Origin: Pseudomonadota bacterium | Lineage (GTDB): Bacteria; Pseudomonadota; Gammaproteobacteria; Burkholderiales; Burkholderiaceae_F | NCBI GenBank assembly: GCA_021842465.1 | Contig: JAKBZN010000004.1 | Span: 1 to 64,000, forward strand | Direction of reading: 5' to 3' | Length of the DNA: 64,000 nucleotides | In this document: positions 30,891-40,187 of the stretch, in pieces | How positions within the stretch are numbered: position 1 is the stretch's first letter | How the letters are laid out: each line of letters begins with the position of its first letter | Position numbers and translations under genes: made by a program | Notes under the pieces: generated by a model | The model's input: the letters and a program-made list of their open reading frames with translations, nothing else | What the model was told of the DNA's origin: nothing | Databases searched by the model: none

Positions 30891-32249
30891 TTATCCCTGG
30901 TTGGCCTTCTTTTCCGCCAGGCGCTTTTCCAGGTAGTGGATGCTGGTGCCGCCCTGCACGAATTTTTCATCCATCATCAATTCCCGGTGCAGAGGAATGT
31001 TGGTGCTGATGCCTTCGACAACGGCTTCCGACAGGGCGATCCGCATGCGGGCGATCGCCTGCTCGCGGGTGTCGCCGTAGCACAGCAGCTTCCCGATCAT
31101 CGAATCGTAGTTCGGCGGCACCACGTACCCCGCGTACGCATGCGAGTCCACTCGCACGCCCGGTCCCCCCGGCGTATGCCAGGCGGTGATCCGCCCGGGA
31201 CTGGGGGTGAATCGGTACGGATCCTCAGCGTTGATCCGACATTCGATGGCATGGCCGCGCAGAACCACGTCGCGCTGCCGGATCGCCAGGCGCTCTCCCG
31301 CCGCGACCCGGATCTGCTGCTGCACGATGTCGATGCCGGTGACGAGTTCGGTAACCGGGTGCTCGACCTGCACCCGCGTGTTCATCTCGATGAAATAGAA
31401 CTCACCGTTCTCGTAGAGGAATTCGAAGGTGCCGGCGCCGCGGTAGTCGATTTTGCGACAGGCCTCGGCGCAACGGTCGCCGATGCGCTCGATGAGCTTG
31501 CGTGGAATGCCCGGGGCCGGCGCCTCTTCCAGGATCTTCTGGTGGCGCCGCTGCATCGAGCAGTCGCGCTCCCCCAGCCAGATCGCGTTGCGGTGCTGGT
31601 CGGCGAGCACCTGGATTTCGATGTGGCGCGGGTTCTCGAGGAACTTCTCCATATAGACGTTCGGATTGCCGAACGCCGTCTGCGCTTCCTGCCGGGTCAT
31701 GGTCACCGCGCTGAGCAAGGCGGCCTCGGTATGCACGACACGCATGCCGCGTCCGCCGCCGCCCCCCGCTGCCTTGATGATGACCGGATAGCCGACGGCG
31801 CGCGCGACGCGGACGATCTCCCGCGGATCTTCGGGCAGGACGCCATCGGACCCCGGGACGGTCGGCACGGCGGCGGAGATCATCGCGTGCTTGGCCGACA
31901 CCTTGTCGCCCATCAGCCGGATCGACTCCGGGCGCGGGCCGATGAACACGAAGCCGCTGCGCTCCACGCGCTCCGCGAAATCCGCGTTCTCGGACAGGAA
32001 TCCGTATCCGGGATGGATGGCTTCCGCGTCGGTGACCTCGGCGGCGGCGATGATCGCCGGAACGTTGAGGTAGCTTTCCCTCGAGGGCGCGGGGCCGATG
32101 CAGACCGACTCGTCGGCGAGTTTGACGTACTTGGCGTCGGCATCGACTTCCGAATGCACGACGACGGTACGAATACCCAGCTCGCGGCAGGCACGTTGAA
32201 TCCGCAGCGCGATCTCGCCGCGGTTCGCGATCAGAATTTTTCCAAACAT
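30891..32249 (-). CDS. accC: Acetyl-CoA carboxylase, biotin carboxylase subunit
   Basis: AccC carboxylates the biotin on AccB with bicarbonate and ATP, the first half-reaction of malonyl-CoA synthesis. The 452-residue product has the preATP-grasp start [16 protein letters not shown], the ATP-grasp loop [12 protein letters not shown], the catalytic segment [14 protein letters not shown], and a complete C-terminal domain. Only seven bases separate it from accB. Residues 1-452 fit the family length with no gaps. Confidence 0.98.
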   Translation of the reverse strand: MFGKILIANRGEIALRIQRACRELGIRTVVVHSEVDADAKYVKLADESVCIGPAPSRESYLNVPAIIAAAEVTDAEAIHPGYGFLSENADFAERVERSGFVFIGPRPESIRLMGDKVSAKHAMISAAVPTVPGSDGVLPEDPREIVRVARAVGYPVIIKAAGGGGGRGMRVVHTEAALLSAVTMTRQEAQTAFGNPNVYMEKFLENPRHIEIQVLADQHRNAIWLGERDCSMQRRHQKILEEAPAPGIPRKLIERIGDRCAEACRKIDYRGAGTFEFLYENGEFYFIEMNTRVQVEHPVTELVTGIDIVQQQIRVAAGERLAIRQRDVVLRGHAIECRINAEDPYRFTPSPGRITAWHTPGGPGVRVDSHAYAGYVVPPNYDSMIGKLLCYGDTREQAIARMRIALSEAVVEGISTNIPLHRELMMDEKFVQGGTSIHYLEKRLAEKKANQG

Positions 32250-32256
32250 GAGGGTG

Positions 32257-32700
32257 CTACGCGACGATGAAGAGCGGCTGGCCGTATTCGACTGCCTGTC
32301 CGTTGTCCACCAGAATTTCCCGGACCGTGCCCGCCACGTCCGCTTCGATCTCGTTGAGCAGCTTCATCGCTTCGATGATGCACAGCGTGTCGCCTGCCTT
32401 GACCGTCTGCCCGATCTCGACGAACGGCTTGGATTCCGGGTTGGGCGAGCGGTAGAAGGTGCCGACCATCGGCGACTTGACGACATGCCCCGACGGAGGC
32501 GCCGGCGGCTCCGCCGCCGGGGCGGGGGCGGCCACGGCTACCGGCGCGGCCGGCATCGCCAGCGGTGCGGCGGCATGCAGGGGCGCACCGGCATATTTAT
32601 TGACGATCCGTACTTTGTCCTCTCCCTCGGTGACTTCGATTTCCGCGATGCCGGATTCGGATACGAGGTCGATCAGGGTCTTCAGTTTGCGCAGGTCCAT
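32257..32700 (-). CDS. accB: Acetyl-CoA carboxylase biotin carboxyl carrier protein
   Basis: AccB carries biotin between the carboxylase and transcarboxylase centres. The 147-residue product has a short N-terminal part ([13 protein letters not shown]), an Ala/Pro-rich flexible linker (about 40-70) and a biotinyl domain with the signature EAMKLLNEI, biotin being attached to Lys113. It lies 102 bases after aroQ and seven bases before accC. The aroQ-accB-accC order is widely conserved. Confidence 0.98.
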   Translation of the reverse strand: MDLRKLKTLIDLVSESGIAEIEVTEGEDKVRIVNKYAGAPLHAAAPLAMPAAPVAVAAPAPAAEPPAPPSGHVVKSPMVGTFYRSPNPESKPFVEIGQTVKAGDTLCIIEAMKLLNEIEADVAGTVREILVDNGQAVEYGQPLFIVA

Positions 32701-32802
32701 GGTGCCTCACGAGTGGCGCCGCCCGTCGGACTGCGGGTCCGGCGTTGCGGTGCAAGGTTCGAGGATCGGGTACATATCTATGCGGGCGATCGGCGTCCGC
32801 GG

Positions 32803-33252
32803 CTATGCGTCGCCGACGCGATGGTCCGCCGCGAATTCCAGGGCCAATCGGTATCCCGCCGGGCCAAGGCCGACGATGGTGCCGATCGCCTTGTCCGCCA
32901 GCAGGGAAACGTGGCGAAAGGGTTCGCGGCGGTGGATGTTGGAAAGGTGCACTTCCAGAAAGGGGATCGCCGTCGCCGCCAGCGCGTCCCGCAGGGCGAT
33001 GCTGGTGTGGGTGTACGCCCCCGCGTTGATGACGATGAAATCCACGCCCTCGTCGCGCGCGGCATGGATCCGGTCGATCAGCGCGCCTTCGTGGTTGCTT
33101 TGAAAGCATTGCAGGGCAATGCCCCGTTGCCGCGCCTGCGCCTGCAGGGCATGCTCGATGTCCGCAAGCGTGGTCTCGCCGTAGATGGTCGTTTCGCGGG
33201 AGCCGAGCAGATTCAGGTTCGGTCCGTTGATCACGAGAATGTGGCTTGCCAT
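32803..33252 (-). CDS. aroQ: Type II 3-dehydroquinate dehydratase
   Basis: AroQ converts 3-dehydroquinate to 3-dehydroshikimate by anti elimination. The 149-residue product has the family start [16 protein letters not shown], the flexible lid with catalytic Tyr24 (TTIYGE), the [10 protein letters not shown] motif, [17 protein letters not shown], and the catalytic histidine in [17 protein letters not shown] 33252 is 105 bases from the divergent mpl start. aroE of the same pathway lies 4.5 kb away on the other strand. Confidence 0.97.
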   Translation of the reverse strand: MASHILVINGPNLNLLGSRETTIYGETTLADIEHALQAQARQRGIALQCFQSNHEGALIDRIHAARDEGVDFIVINAGAYTHTSIALRDALAATAIPFLEVHLSNIHRREPFRHVSLLADKAIGTIVGLGPAGYRLALEFAADHRVGDA

Positions 33253-33357
33253 TGAATTTTGAGCAGAACGCGGAAAATGGGCGACATTGTCGACAGAATC
33301 CGGGGTTTTGTCCAGACCGGATAGAATTTCCTTTTATCGAACCGACTGGCCATCGCC

Positions 33358-34809
33358 GTGCATCTGCACATCCTGGGAATCTGCGGTACCTTCATGGGCG
33401 GAGTCGCGCGCCTGGCGCTCGCCGCCGGGCACCGGGTCACCGGTTGCGACCACGCGGTGTATCCCCCGATGAGCGAGCAGTTGCGCGATGCGGGCGTGGA
33501 CGTGATCGAAGGGTTCGGCGCCGAGCAGATGGCGATCGCGCCGGACGTGTTCGTCATCGGCAACGTCGTGGCCCGGGGCAACCCGCTGTTCGAGGCGATC
33601 CTGGAGGCCGATGCGCCGTTCGTCTCCGGTCCGGCATGGGTGCGGGAGAACATCCTGCGCGGCCGGCATGTGCTTGCCGTTGCCGGCACGCACGGAAAGA
33701 CGACGACGTCCTCGCTGTGCGCCTGGATTCTGGATCAGGCCGGGCGGGAACCGGGATTCCTGATCGGCGGGGTTCCGGGCGGTTTCGGCATTTCCGCGCG
33801 CCTCGGCCGAAGCGATGCGCCGTTCGTGATCGAGGCGGACGAATACGACAGCGCGCTGTTCGACAAGCGCAGCAAGTTCGTCCATTACTTTCCCCGTACG
33901 GTGATTGCGAACAACCTCGAATACGACCATGCCGACATCTTTCCCGATCTTGCGGCCATCGAAACCCAATTCCACCATCTGATGCGCTGCGTGCCGGGCG
34001 GTGGGCGGGCGATCGTCAACGGCCGTGACGCGGCGCTGGCCCGAGTTCTGGCGCGCGGCGCGTGGTGCGGAGTGGAGCGCTTCGGCCCTGGGGCGGATTG
34101 GGACTGGCGTGCCGCGGATTCCGACGCGGCCGAAGCGTTCGAAATCCTCCGGGCCGGCCGCGGTGTGGGCACGGTCGCGTGGGCGCTTGCGGGCGACCAC
34201 AATCGCGACAACGCGGCGGCGGCCGTGGCGGCATGCGCCCATCTCGGCGTGGACCCGGAGGCGGCCTGCCGGGCATTGAGCCGTTTCCCGGGGGTCAAAC
34301 GACGGCTGGAACTGCGCGGCGTAGCCGACGGGGTTTCCGTGTACGACGACTTCGCCCACCATCCCACGGCGATCGAGGCGACGCTCGGGGGCTTGCGCCG
34401 GCGGGCGGGAGCGAACCGGATCCTGGCCCTGCTCGAACCACGCTCCAACACCATGCGCCTGGGGACCATGCGCGACCGTCTGGCCGCGAGTCTGCGGGAT
34501 GCCGACCTCACATTCTGCTTCGAGCCGCCGCACCTGGGGTGGGATCCGCGCGCGGCGCTGGCGCCGTTGGGCGAGCGGGCGCGGGTGTTCTCCGACCTCG
34601 ATCAACTGGTCGCCGCGGTGGCGCGGGCGGCGCGTCCGGGCGACCAGGTGATCGCGATGAGCAACGGCGGTTTTGGGGGCGTCCATGGCAAGCTGCTCGC
34701 CGCACTGACGGCCATGCCGGACGCGAGGTCCTCGCCCTCCCCCGCGCAGGCGGGAGAGGGCGAGGATGACGGTGCCGGCATGGGCACGGAAACGGAGCGC
34801 CGCCCGTGA
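33358..34809 (+). CDS. mpl: UDP-MurNAc:L-Ala-gamma-D-Glu-meso-DAP ligase Mpl
   Basis: Mpl attaches recycled murein tripeptide to UDP-N-acetylmuramic acid, bypassing MurC, MurD and MurE. The 483-residue product has the Mur-ligase N-terminal domain (HLHILGICGTFMGG), P-loop GTHGKTTT (110-117), the central EADEYDSALFDKRSKF, and the C-terminal domain with YDDFAHHPTAIEATL. GTG 33358 is the start. Residues about 455-483 are non-family sequence produced by a palindromic DNA element (34730-34765). The last bases overlap the GTG of the RNB gene (GTGA). It works downstream of AmpD, also in this window. Confidence 0.95.
   Translation: MHLHILGICGTFMGGVARLALAAGHRVTGCDHAVYPPMSEQLRDAGVDVIEGFGAEQMAIAPDVFVIGNVVARGNPLFEAILEADAPFVSGPAWVRENILRGRHVLAVAGTHGKTTTSSLCAWILDQAGREPGFLIGGVPGGFGISARLGRSDAPFVIEADEYDSALFDKRSKFVHYFPRTVIANNLEYDHADIFPDLAAIETQFHHLMRCVPGGGRAIVNGRDAALARVLARGAWCGVERFGPGADWDWRAADSDAAEAFEILRAGRGVGTVAWALAGDHNRDNAAAAVAACAHLGVDPEAACRALSRFPGVKRRLELRGVADGVSVYDDFAHHPTAIEATLGGLRRRAGANRILALLEPRSNTMRLGTMRDRLAASLRDADLTFCFEPPHLGWDPRAALAPLGERARVFSDLDQLVAAVARAARPGDQVIAMSNGGFGGVHGKLLAALTAMPDARSSPSPAQAGEGEDDGAGMGTETERRP
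34730..34765. repeat. Palindromic element, copy 2, inside the 3' end of mpl
   Basis: CCTCGCCCTC (34730-34739) pairs with GAGGGCGAGG (34756-34765). After one mismatch, CCCGC pairs with GCGGG, so 15 of 16 positions form a stem around a four-base loop. It is read in frame at the end of mpl as SSPSPAQAGEGED. It shares its CCCGC...GCGGGAG core with the element at 15628. Confidence 0.75.
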
Positions 34810-36776
34810 CGACCGCGCACGTACTCTTCGAGGAAAGCGGCGAACTGAAAGCCGGCACGGTGCGCGCAGCAGCCGAATCCTCGCTCCAGGTCGACACCAC
34901 CACCGGCAAGCGCGTGAAGGTCAAGGCCAATGCCGTGCTGCTGCGCTTCGATCGTCCGGCGGCGGAGGAGCTGCTGCGGTCCGCGCGTGCGGAAGCCGAG
35001 GGCATCGATGTCGATTTCCTCTGGGAGTGCGCACCCCAGGAAGAGTTCGGGTTCGAGCGTCTCGCGCGCGACTACTACGGACATGATCCCGCGGCGGTGG
35101 AAGCCGCCGCGGTCCTGATGCGTCTGCACGCCGCGCCGATGTATTTCTACCGGAAGGGGCGTGGCATGTTCCGCCCGGCGCCGCCCGAGACCTTGCGCGC
35201 GGCGTTGGCGGCGGTGGAGCGCCGGCGCCAGCAGGAGGCGCGGCGAGAGCAGATGGTCGACCAGTTGCGGCGCGGGGAACTTCCCGACGAGATCGCCGCT
35301 TCGGCGATGAACCTCTTGTGCCGACCGGACCGCAACGGTATCGAGTACAAGGCGCTGGAGGAGGCCGCCCATGTTCTGCAGATGAGTCCGCTGCGCCTGC
35401 TGCTGGCGCGCGGCGCCATCGCCTCCCCGTACCAATGGCATGTGCAGTCCTTTCTGGCGCGGACGTTTCCGGGCGGCGTGGGGTTCTCCGCCGACCTGCC
35501 GGCACCGGCGATGCGGTTCGAGGATCTTCCGCAATCGCCGGTACCGGCATTTTCGATCGACGACAGCGCCACCACGGAGATCGATGACGCATTCTCGGTC
35601 CGTCGTACCGACGCAGGGTGGTGCATCGGCATCCACATCGCCGCCCCGGCGTTGGAGATCGTGCGGGATCACCCGCTCGACGTGGTTGCGCGCGCCCGGA
35701 TGTCCACGGTGTATGCGCCAGGGATGAAGATCACGATGCTGCCGGAGGCCTGGGTCGACGCCTATTCCCTCGCCGAGGGCCGGACCGTGCCGGCGCTTTC
35801 GCTCTACCTCGACGTCGATCCCGAGACCTATGCGATCACGGCAGCCAACACCGTCGTCGACCGGATCACGGTGGCCGCCAATCTGCGCCACGACCATCCG
35901 GAACTGGCGTGGGACGAGGCCCAGGTGGCCGCGGGCGATGTGGCCGGACCCTTCGGCGGTGATCTGGCGCTGCTGTGGCAGTTCGCCAGCCGGTTGAAGG
36001 CCGGACGCGAGGCGGTCCGCGGCCGGCCGGAGCCGAAGGGACGGGAGGAGGTGTCGATCCAGCTCGAGGGCGAGGGCGAGGCTGCGCGCGTGCGCCTGCA
36101 GACCCGGCGCCGGGACGCGCCGCTGGACCGGATCGTTGCAGAGCTGATGATCGCCGCCAATTCGCAATGGGGCGCCTGGCTGGAGCAGCTTCGTTGGGTC
36201 GGGGTATACCGTTCCCAGTCGCTGGGCCGCGTGCGAATGTCCACGAGCCCGGCGCCCCACGAAGGACTTGGCGTAGCCCGGTATGCATGGTGCACGTCGC
36301 CGCTGCGGCGCTATGTCGACATGCTCAACCAGCGGCAGTTGGTCGCCGCGGCCCTGGGGCGGACGCCCCCGTATGCGCGCGGCGATTCCGATCTATTTTC
36401 CGCCGTATCCGCCTTCGATGTCGCGTATGGCGCGTATGCGGATTTCCAGGAGCGGATGGAGCGCTACTGGAGTCTGCGCTGGTTGCAGCAGGAGGGCGTC
36501 CATCGGATCGAAGCCCGCGTCGCACGCGACGAGGTGCTGCGGGTGCAGGGGTTGCCACTCACGCTCAAGCTTGCGGCGGCGGCGCAGTACGGGCGCGGGC
36601 AGCGCCTGGCGCTCGAAGTCGGCGCGATCGACTTCATCGAACTGGTGCCCGAATTGCGAGTCGTGCAGGTGCTGGCGGAGGAGGTGGCGCAAGCCGTCGC
36701 TGAGGAGGAAGACGCCGTCGCCGAGGAGGTCGTCGACGCGCAGCGCGCTCCGCCGGAGGCGGGCGCGGAGTCGTAG
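34806..36776 (+). CDS. RNB-domain exoribonuclease (RNase II/R family)
   Basis: The 656-residue product contains an RNB catalytic domain (about 240-560) of the RNase II/R family, which degrades RNA 3' to 5'. The active-site acidic cluster is in FSIDDSATTEIDDAFSV (about 249-265); other family motifs are TSPLRRYVDMLNQRQL and MSTVYAP. An N-terminal small beta domain precedes it. After RNB there is only a short beta-rich segment and an acidic tail (AEEVAQAVAEEEDAVAEE), so the clear S1 domain of RNase R is lacking. GTG 34806 overlaps the mpl stop. It is neither canonical RNase II nor RNase R; cellular substrates are unknown. Confidence 0.88.
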   Translation: MTTAHVLFEESGELKAGTVRAAAESSLQVDTTTGKRVKVKANAVLLRFDRPAAEELLRSARAEAEGIDVDFLWECAPQEEFGFERLARDYYGHDPAAVEAAAVLMRLHAAPMYFYRKGRGMFRPAPPETLRAALAAVERRRQQEARREQMVDQLRRGELPDEIAASAMNLLCRPDRNGIEYKALEEAAHVLQMSPLRLLLARGAIASPYQWHVQSFLARTFPGGVGFSADLPAPAMRFEDLPQSPVPAFSIDDSATTEIDDAFSVRRTDAGWCIGIHIAAPALEIVRDHPLDVVARARMSTVYAPGMKITMLPEAWVDAYSLAEGRTVPALSLYLDVDPETYAITAANTVVDRITVAANLRHDHPELAWDEAQVAAGDVAGPFGGDLALLWQFASRLKAGREAVRGRPEPKGREEVSIQLEGEGEAARVRLQTRRRDAPLDRIVAELMIAANSQWGAWLEQLRWVGVYRSQSLGRVRMSTSPAPHEGLGVARYAWCTSPLRRYVDMLNQRQLVAAALGRTPPYARGDSDLFSAVSAFDVAYGAYADFQERMERYWSLRWLQQEGVHRIEARVARDEVLRVQGLPLTLKLAAAAQYGRGQRLALEVGAIDFIELVPELRVVQVLAEEVAQAVAEEEDAVAEEVVDAQRAPPEAGAES

Positions 36777-36853
36777 GAGACGGTGGTTCCGTTCGGCCGC
36801 GGGCGGACGCCCGGTCCGCGCGCTCCTCCGTCCCCGCCCACTACAATCCCCGC

Positions 36854-37756
36854 GTGCTCACCCTTCCCCGCATCGAAAACCGCGTGCTGCTGGCCGCCGT
36901 GACGATCTCCGTCGGCGTGCATCTGGTCGTGCTCGCGGTGCGATTCGTCAAGCCCGAACTGCTGCGTCATCCGGCGGCGATGCCGCCGCTGGAGGTCGTG
37001 CTGGTCAATGCGCGCAGCCAGCGTCGGCCCGAGCATGCGCAGATGCTGGCACAGGTCGACCTGAACGGCGGCGGCACCAATGCGCGCGGTCGCCGGACGT
37101 CGCCGCTGCCGGCGTCGGCCGACAATTCCGAAGGCGATGCCCTGCAGGCGGCCCGACAGACGATTGCCCGCCTCGAGGCCGAGCAGCGCGCGCTGCTCGC
37201 CACGTACCGGCAGAACGAACACCGCGCTCGGGTGCGCTTGCATCGGGCCGTGCGCCACCACGCGCCGGCGGCGGAGCGGACCCAGACGCGGTTGGCGCGC
37301 ATGGAGGCGGCGATCGACAAGGAGATCTCCGATTACCAGGCGAGGCCGCGGGTGCATTACCTGATGCCGAGCACGCGAGGGTCTCCGGACGCGCTCTACT
37401 TCGCAGCGTGGCGGGCGCGGGTGGAAAAGGTCGGTAACGCGCATTACCCCGCTGCCGCACGCGGCAAAATCTACGGTACGCTGCAAATGACGGTGATCAT
37501 CGATCGCAGCGGCCGGTTGCTCGACGCGGTGATCGACCGATCGTCCGGTTCGCCGGTGCTGGACAATGCCGCGAGGCGTATCGTTATGCTGGCGGCGCCG
37601 TTCCCGCCCTTGCCTCCGGGGATTGCCCGGGATGCGGACCGACTGGAGATTACGCGGAGCTGGATTTTTACCCATGATCAACTGCAAACCCAAACCCCGC
37701 GCGAAGCGTCCGCAGCCACACTGCAAGTGGGCGGTTCCGGCGGAACGCGCCATTGA
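36854..37756 (+). CDS. TonB-like energy transducer protein
   Basis: The 300-residue product has an N-terminal membrane anchor (RVLLAAVTISVGVHLVVLAV) and a C-terminal TonB domain (about 180-275: AHYPAAARGKIYGTLQMTVI, then RSSGSPVLDNAARRIV). TonB proteins transmit the proton-motive force to outer-membrane receptors. The region between (about 95-165) is a charged, Arg/Glu-rich probable coiled coil, not the usual Pro-rich spacer. GTG 36854 is the likely start. No exbB or exbD is nearby. It ends three bases before aroE; this tonB-aroE pairing is known in betaproteobacteria. Confidence 0.85.
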   Translation: MLTLPRIENRVLLAAVTISVGVHLVVLAVRFVKPELLRHPAAMPPLEVVLVNARSQRRPEHAQMLAQVDLNGGGTNARGRRTSPLPASADNSEGDALQAARQTIARLEAEQRALLATYRQNEHRARVRLHRAVRHHAPAAERTQTRLARMEAAIDKEISDYQARPRVHYLMPSTRGSPDALYFAAWRARVEKVGNAHYPAAARGKIYGTLQMTVIIDRSGRLLDAVIDRSSGSPVLDNAARRIVMLAAPFPPLPPGIARDADRLEITRSWIFTHDQLQTQTPREASAATLQVGGSGGTRH

Positions 37757-37759
37757 GCC

Positions 37760-38584
37760 ATGAACATCGAAGATCGCTATGCCGTCGTCGGCAACCCGGT
37801 TGTGCACAGCCGCTCGCCGGAAATCCATCGCCTGTTCGCCGAGCAGACCGGCCAGCATATGCGCTATGAGCGGATCGAGGCGCCGCTGGATCGCTTCGAG
37901 GAGATCGCGCTGGGGTTGCGCGATCAGGGCTACCGCGGCTTGAACGTGACCATCCCGTTCAAGCTCGACGCCGCCAAGCTCGCCGATGACCTGAGTGCGC
38001 GGGCGCGGTTGGCGGGGGCGGTGAACACGCTGAAGTTCGACGACGACCGGATCTCCGGCGACAACACCGACGGCATCGGTTTCGTGCGCGACGTGCGCGA
38101 GCGGCTCGGTTTTTCGATTGCCGGCGCGGAGATCCTGATTCTCGGTGCCGGCGGCGGTGTGCGCGGGCTGGTCGCATCGCTGCTCGAAGAGCGCCCGAAG
38201 GGGATTTCCGTGGCCAACCGGACGCACGGGCGGGCGCAGGAACTGGCGGAGGAGTTCGGCATCGAGGCCATCCACTACGATGAAGCCCCGGCGGAACATT
38301 TCGACCTGATCGTCAACGGCACGTCCACGAGCCTGCATCACGAGGCTCCGCCGATCGACCCCGAGACCTTCGATGACTGCACGCTGGCCTACGACCTCGT
38401 CTATGCCGCGGCGCCGACGCCGTTCCTGGAGCTGGCCCGGTCGGGCGGGGCGCGGCAGCTGAGCGATGGGCTCGGCATGCTGATCGAACAGGCGGCGGAG
38501 TCGTTCGCGCTCTGGCGCGGCGTGCGACCGCGGACGGAAAGCGTATATCGCGAGATCCGCAAGCAACTCGACCGCGGGGCCTGA
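37760..38584 (+). CDS. aroE: Shikimate dehydrogenase
   Basis: AroE reduces 3-dehydroshikimate to shikimate with NADPH. The 274-residue product has the substrate-binding VHSRSPEIH and NVTIPFKLDA (catalytic Lys), NTDGIGF, the nucleotide-binding GAGGGVRG, and the NADP-selecting NRTHGRA. The C-terminal LSDGLGMLIEQAAESF is conserved. A GC-rich hairpin (CGGCGCGG-GAT-CCGCGCCG, about 38611-38629) follows the stop but has no T-tract. Confidence 0.97.
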   Translation: MNIEDRYAVVGNPVVHSRSPEIHRLFAEQTGQHMRYERIEAPLDRFEEIALGLRDQGYRGLNVTIPFKLDAAKLADDLSARARLAGAVNTLKFDDDRISGDNTDGIGFVRDVRERLGFSIAGAEILILGAGGGVRGLVASLLEERPKGISVANRTHGRAQELAEEFGIEAIHYDEAPAEHFDLIVNGTSTSLHHEAPPIDPETFDDCTLAYDLVYAAAPTPFLELARSGGARQLSDGLGMLIEQAAESFALWRGVRPRTESVYREIRKQLDRGA

Positions 38585-38763
38585 GTCCGGGGCTTGCGCC
38601 TGTCGGGCGCCGGCGCGGGATCCGCGCCGGGGACCCCCTGCGGCCAGCGTGAGGGGGCAAACACTGTATACGGAAATCCTGAACGGAAGGAAAGCCCCGC
38701 CTTCCTACAATCCCAGCTTTCCGGTCCGGGGTTCGGACCGAACCGCTGCAGGAGTTTCCCTCG

Positions 38764-39351
38764 ATGGCAAACAATCCCTCCTCCCCCATGTCCGCGTCGG
38801 CGCCGACGGAACGCTACTCCGGCTTCGCGATCCACCTGCACTGGCTGATGGCGGCGGTGCTGCTGCTGGTGTTCCTGATCGGCGTGTTCATGGGCGATCT
38901 CAAGCTCTCGCCGACCCGGGTGCGCGTGTTCAACTGGCACAAGTGGATCGGGATCGTCGTGCTGGCGCTGGCAGCGACCCGCCTGCTCTGGCGTGCGACC
39001 CACCGCCCCCCCGCGCTGCCGGGGTCGATCGCGGATTGGCAGCGCAAGGTGACCGGCGCAACCCATGGCCTGCTGTACGCGCTGTTCTTCATCGTCCCGC
39101 TGCTGGGCTGGGCGATGAGTTCGGCCAAGGGGTTTCCGGTCGTGCTGTTCGGCAAGATTCCGCTGCCCGACTTCGTTCCCGTCGACAAGGCGCTGGGGAA
39201 GACCCTCGAAGATGTCCACGCGTTTTTTGCCTACACGCTGGCGAGCCTCGCGGGCCTGCATATCGTGGCGGCGCTGCACCACCGGTTCATGCTGCATGAC
39301 GGGATCATGGCGCGCATGTTGCCGGCGCACGGGCGCCGTCGGGGGGCGTGA
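38764..39351 (+). CDS. Cytochrome b561-type membrane protein
   Basis: The 195-residue product is a four-helix b-type cytochrome of the prokaryotic cytochrome b561 family. Candidate haem-ligand histidines are in GFAIHLHWLMA, VFNWHKWIGIV, GATHGLLYALF and AGLHIVAALHHRFM. Such proteins pass electrons from the quinone pool to periplasmic acceptors. The gene overlaps yceI by a TGATG junction; b561 and YceI genes are often paired in proteobacteria. The upstream 179-base gap contains GC-rich palindromes. Confidence 0.92.
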   Translation: MANNPSSPMSASAPTERYSGFAIHLHWLMAAVLLLVFLIGVFMGDLKLSPTRVRVFNWHKWIGIVVLALAATRLLWRATHRPPALPGSIADWQRKVTGATHGLLYALFFIVPLLGWAMSSAKGFPVVLFGKIPLPDFVPVDKALGKTLEDVHAFFAYTLASLAGLHIVAALHHRFMLHDGIMARMLPAHGRRRGA

Positions 39352-39962
39352 TGGCCGGGCGGCGGGCCGGGCTTGCCGTCCTGCTTTGCGCCGGCTGCGG
39401 CGTGGCGGCGGCGAATCCGGCGGCGGGCGCGGCGGCTCAGGCAGCGCCGGTACGCCTGATCCCCGGGAAAAGTGCGATCGGCTTCGTGTCCCATGAAATG
39501 GGGGTGCCGGTGCATGGGTCGTTCCGGCGCTTCACCGCCGACGTCCATATCGATGCCGAACACCCCGGCGACAGCCGCTTCGCGGTCGCCGTGGACCTGG
39601 GCAGCGTGCAGCTACCGACCGATGACGGCACCACCGAGGCGGCGAAGCCGGATTGGCTCGATACGGAGCGGCACCCGGTGGCCCGTTTCACATCCACCGC
39701 GGTCCGCGCCGAAGGCAACGGGCGCTACGCCATCGATGGCCGCCTGGCGATCAAGGGCGCGGTGCGGGCGGTGACCGTGCCGGTGACGTTGACCCAGGCG
39801 GGCAGCGGACCGGACCGCGTCACCACGGCGACCGGCGATCTCACGATCCGGCGACTCGACTACGGCATCGGCCTCGGGGACTGGGCGGATACGTCCGTCG
39901 TGGCGGATCCGGTCGAGATCGACTTCCGGCTGGCGTTGAAGGGACTCGCGGCGGTTCGGTGA
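39351..39962 (+). CDS. YceI family periplasmic lipid-binding protein
   Basis: The 203-residue product has a signal peptide (RRAGLAVLLCAGCGVAAANPA) and a YceI lipocalin-like domain that in homologues binds long isoprenoid chains such as polyprenyls or quinones. Family motifs are IGFVSHEMGVPVHGSF, the central W-containing KPDWLDTERHPVARF, and GLGDWADTSVVADPVEI. A cysteine pair in the signal region (CAGC) could suggest a lipoprotein but does not form a clean lipobox. It is translationally coupled to the b561 gene, so a shared role in quinone-linked redox chemistry is plausible. Confidence 0.9.
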   Translation: MAGRRAGLAVLLCAGCGVAAANPAAGAAAQAAPVRLIPGKSAIGFVSHEMGVPVHGSFRRFTADVHIDAEHPGDSRFAVAVDLGSVQLPTDDGTTEAAKPDWLDTERHPVARFTSTAVRAEGNGRYAIDGRLAIKGAVRAVTVPVTLTQAGSGPDRVTTATGDLTIRRLDYGIGLGDWADTSVVADPVEIDFRLALKGLAAVR

Positions 39963-39968
39963 CCGCCG

Positions 39969-40187
39969 CTACCGCTCCCGCCTCCCGGGGTACTCCTCTT
40001 CGATGTTGTCCCGGTAGTAACTCCCCGGCGCGGAACTGGAAAGAAACCGCCGGGCGATCTCCTCGCCCACGTTCTTGTGCCGGATGACCGCACCGGAGTC
40101 GAATTCGACCTCCAGTTCGCGGGTCGCGCGGTCGTAGCCGGCGGAGCGGATGCCGCCGCGGCGGATCGGGCGGCGTTCCATCGTCAT
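39969..40187 (-). CDS. KTSC domain protein
   Basis: The 72-residue product matches the small KTSC domain family (named after a lysyl-tRNA synthetase appendage): [20 protein letters not shown], then a valine/tyrosine core and [17 protein letters not shown]. The role of stand-alone KTSC proteins is unknown. ATG 40187 overlaps the ubiD stop (ATGA), so translation is probably coupled to ubiD; a longer frame from 40214 lies inside ubiD. It converges on yceI, six bases away. Confidence 0.8.
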   Translation of the reverse strand: MTMERRPIRRGGIRSAGYDRATRELEVEFDSGAVIRHKNVGEEIARRFLSSSAPGSYYRDNIEEEYPGRRER

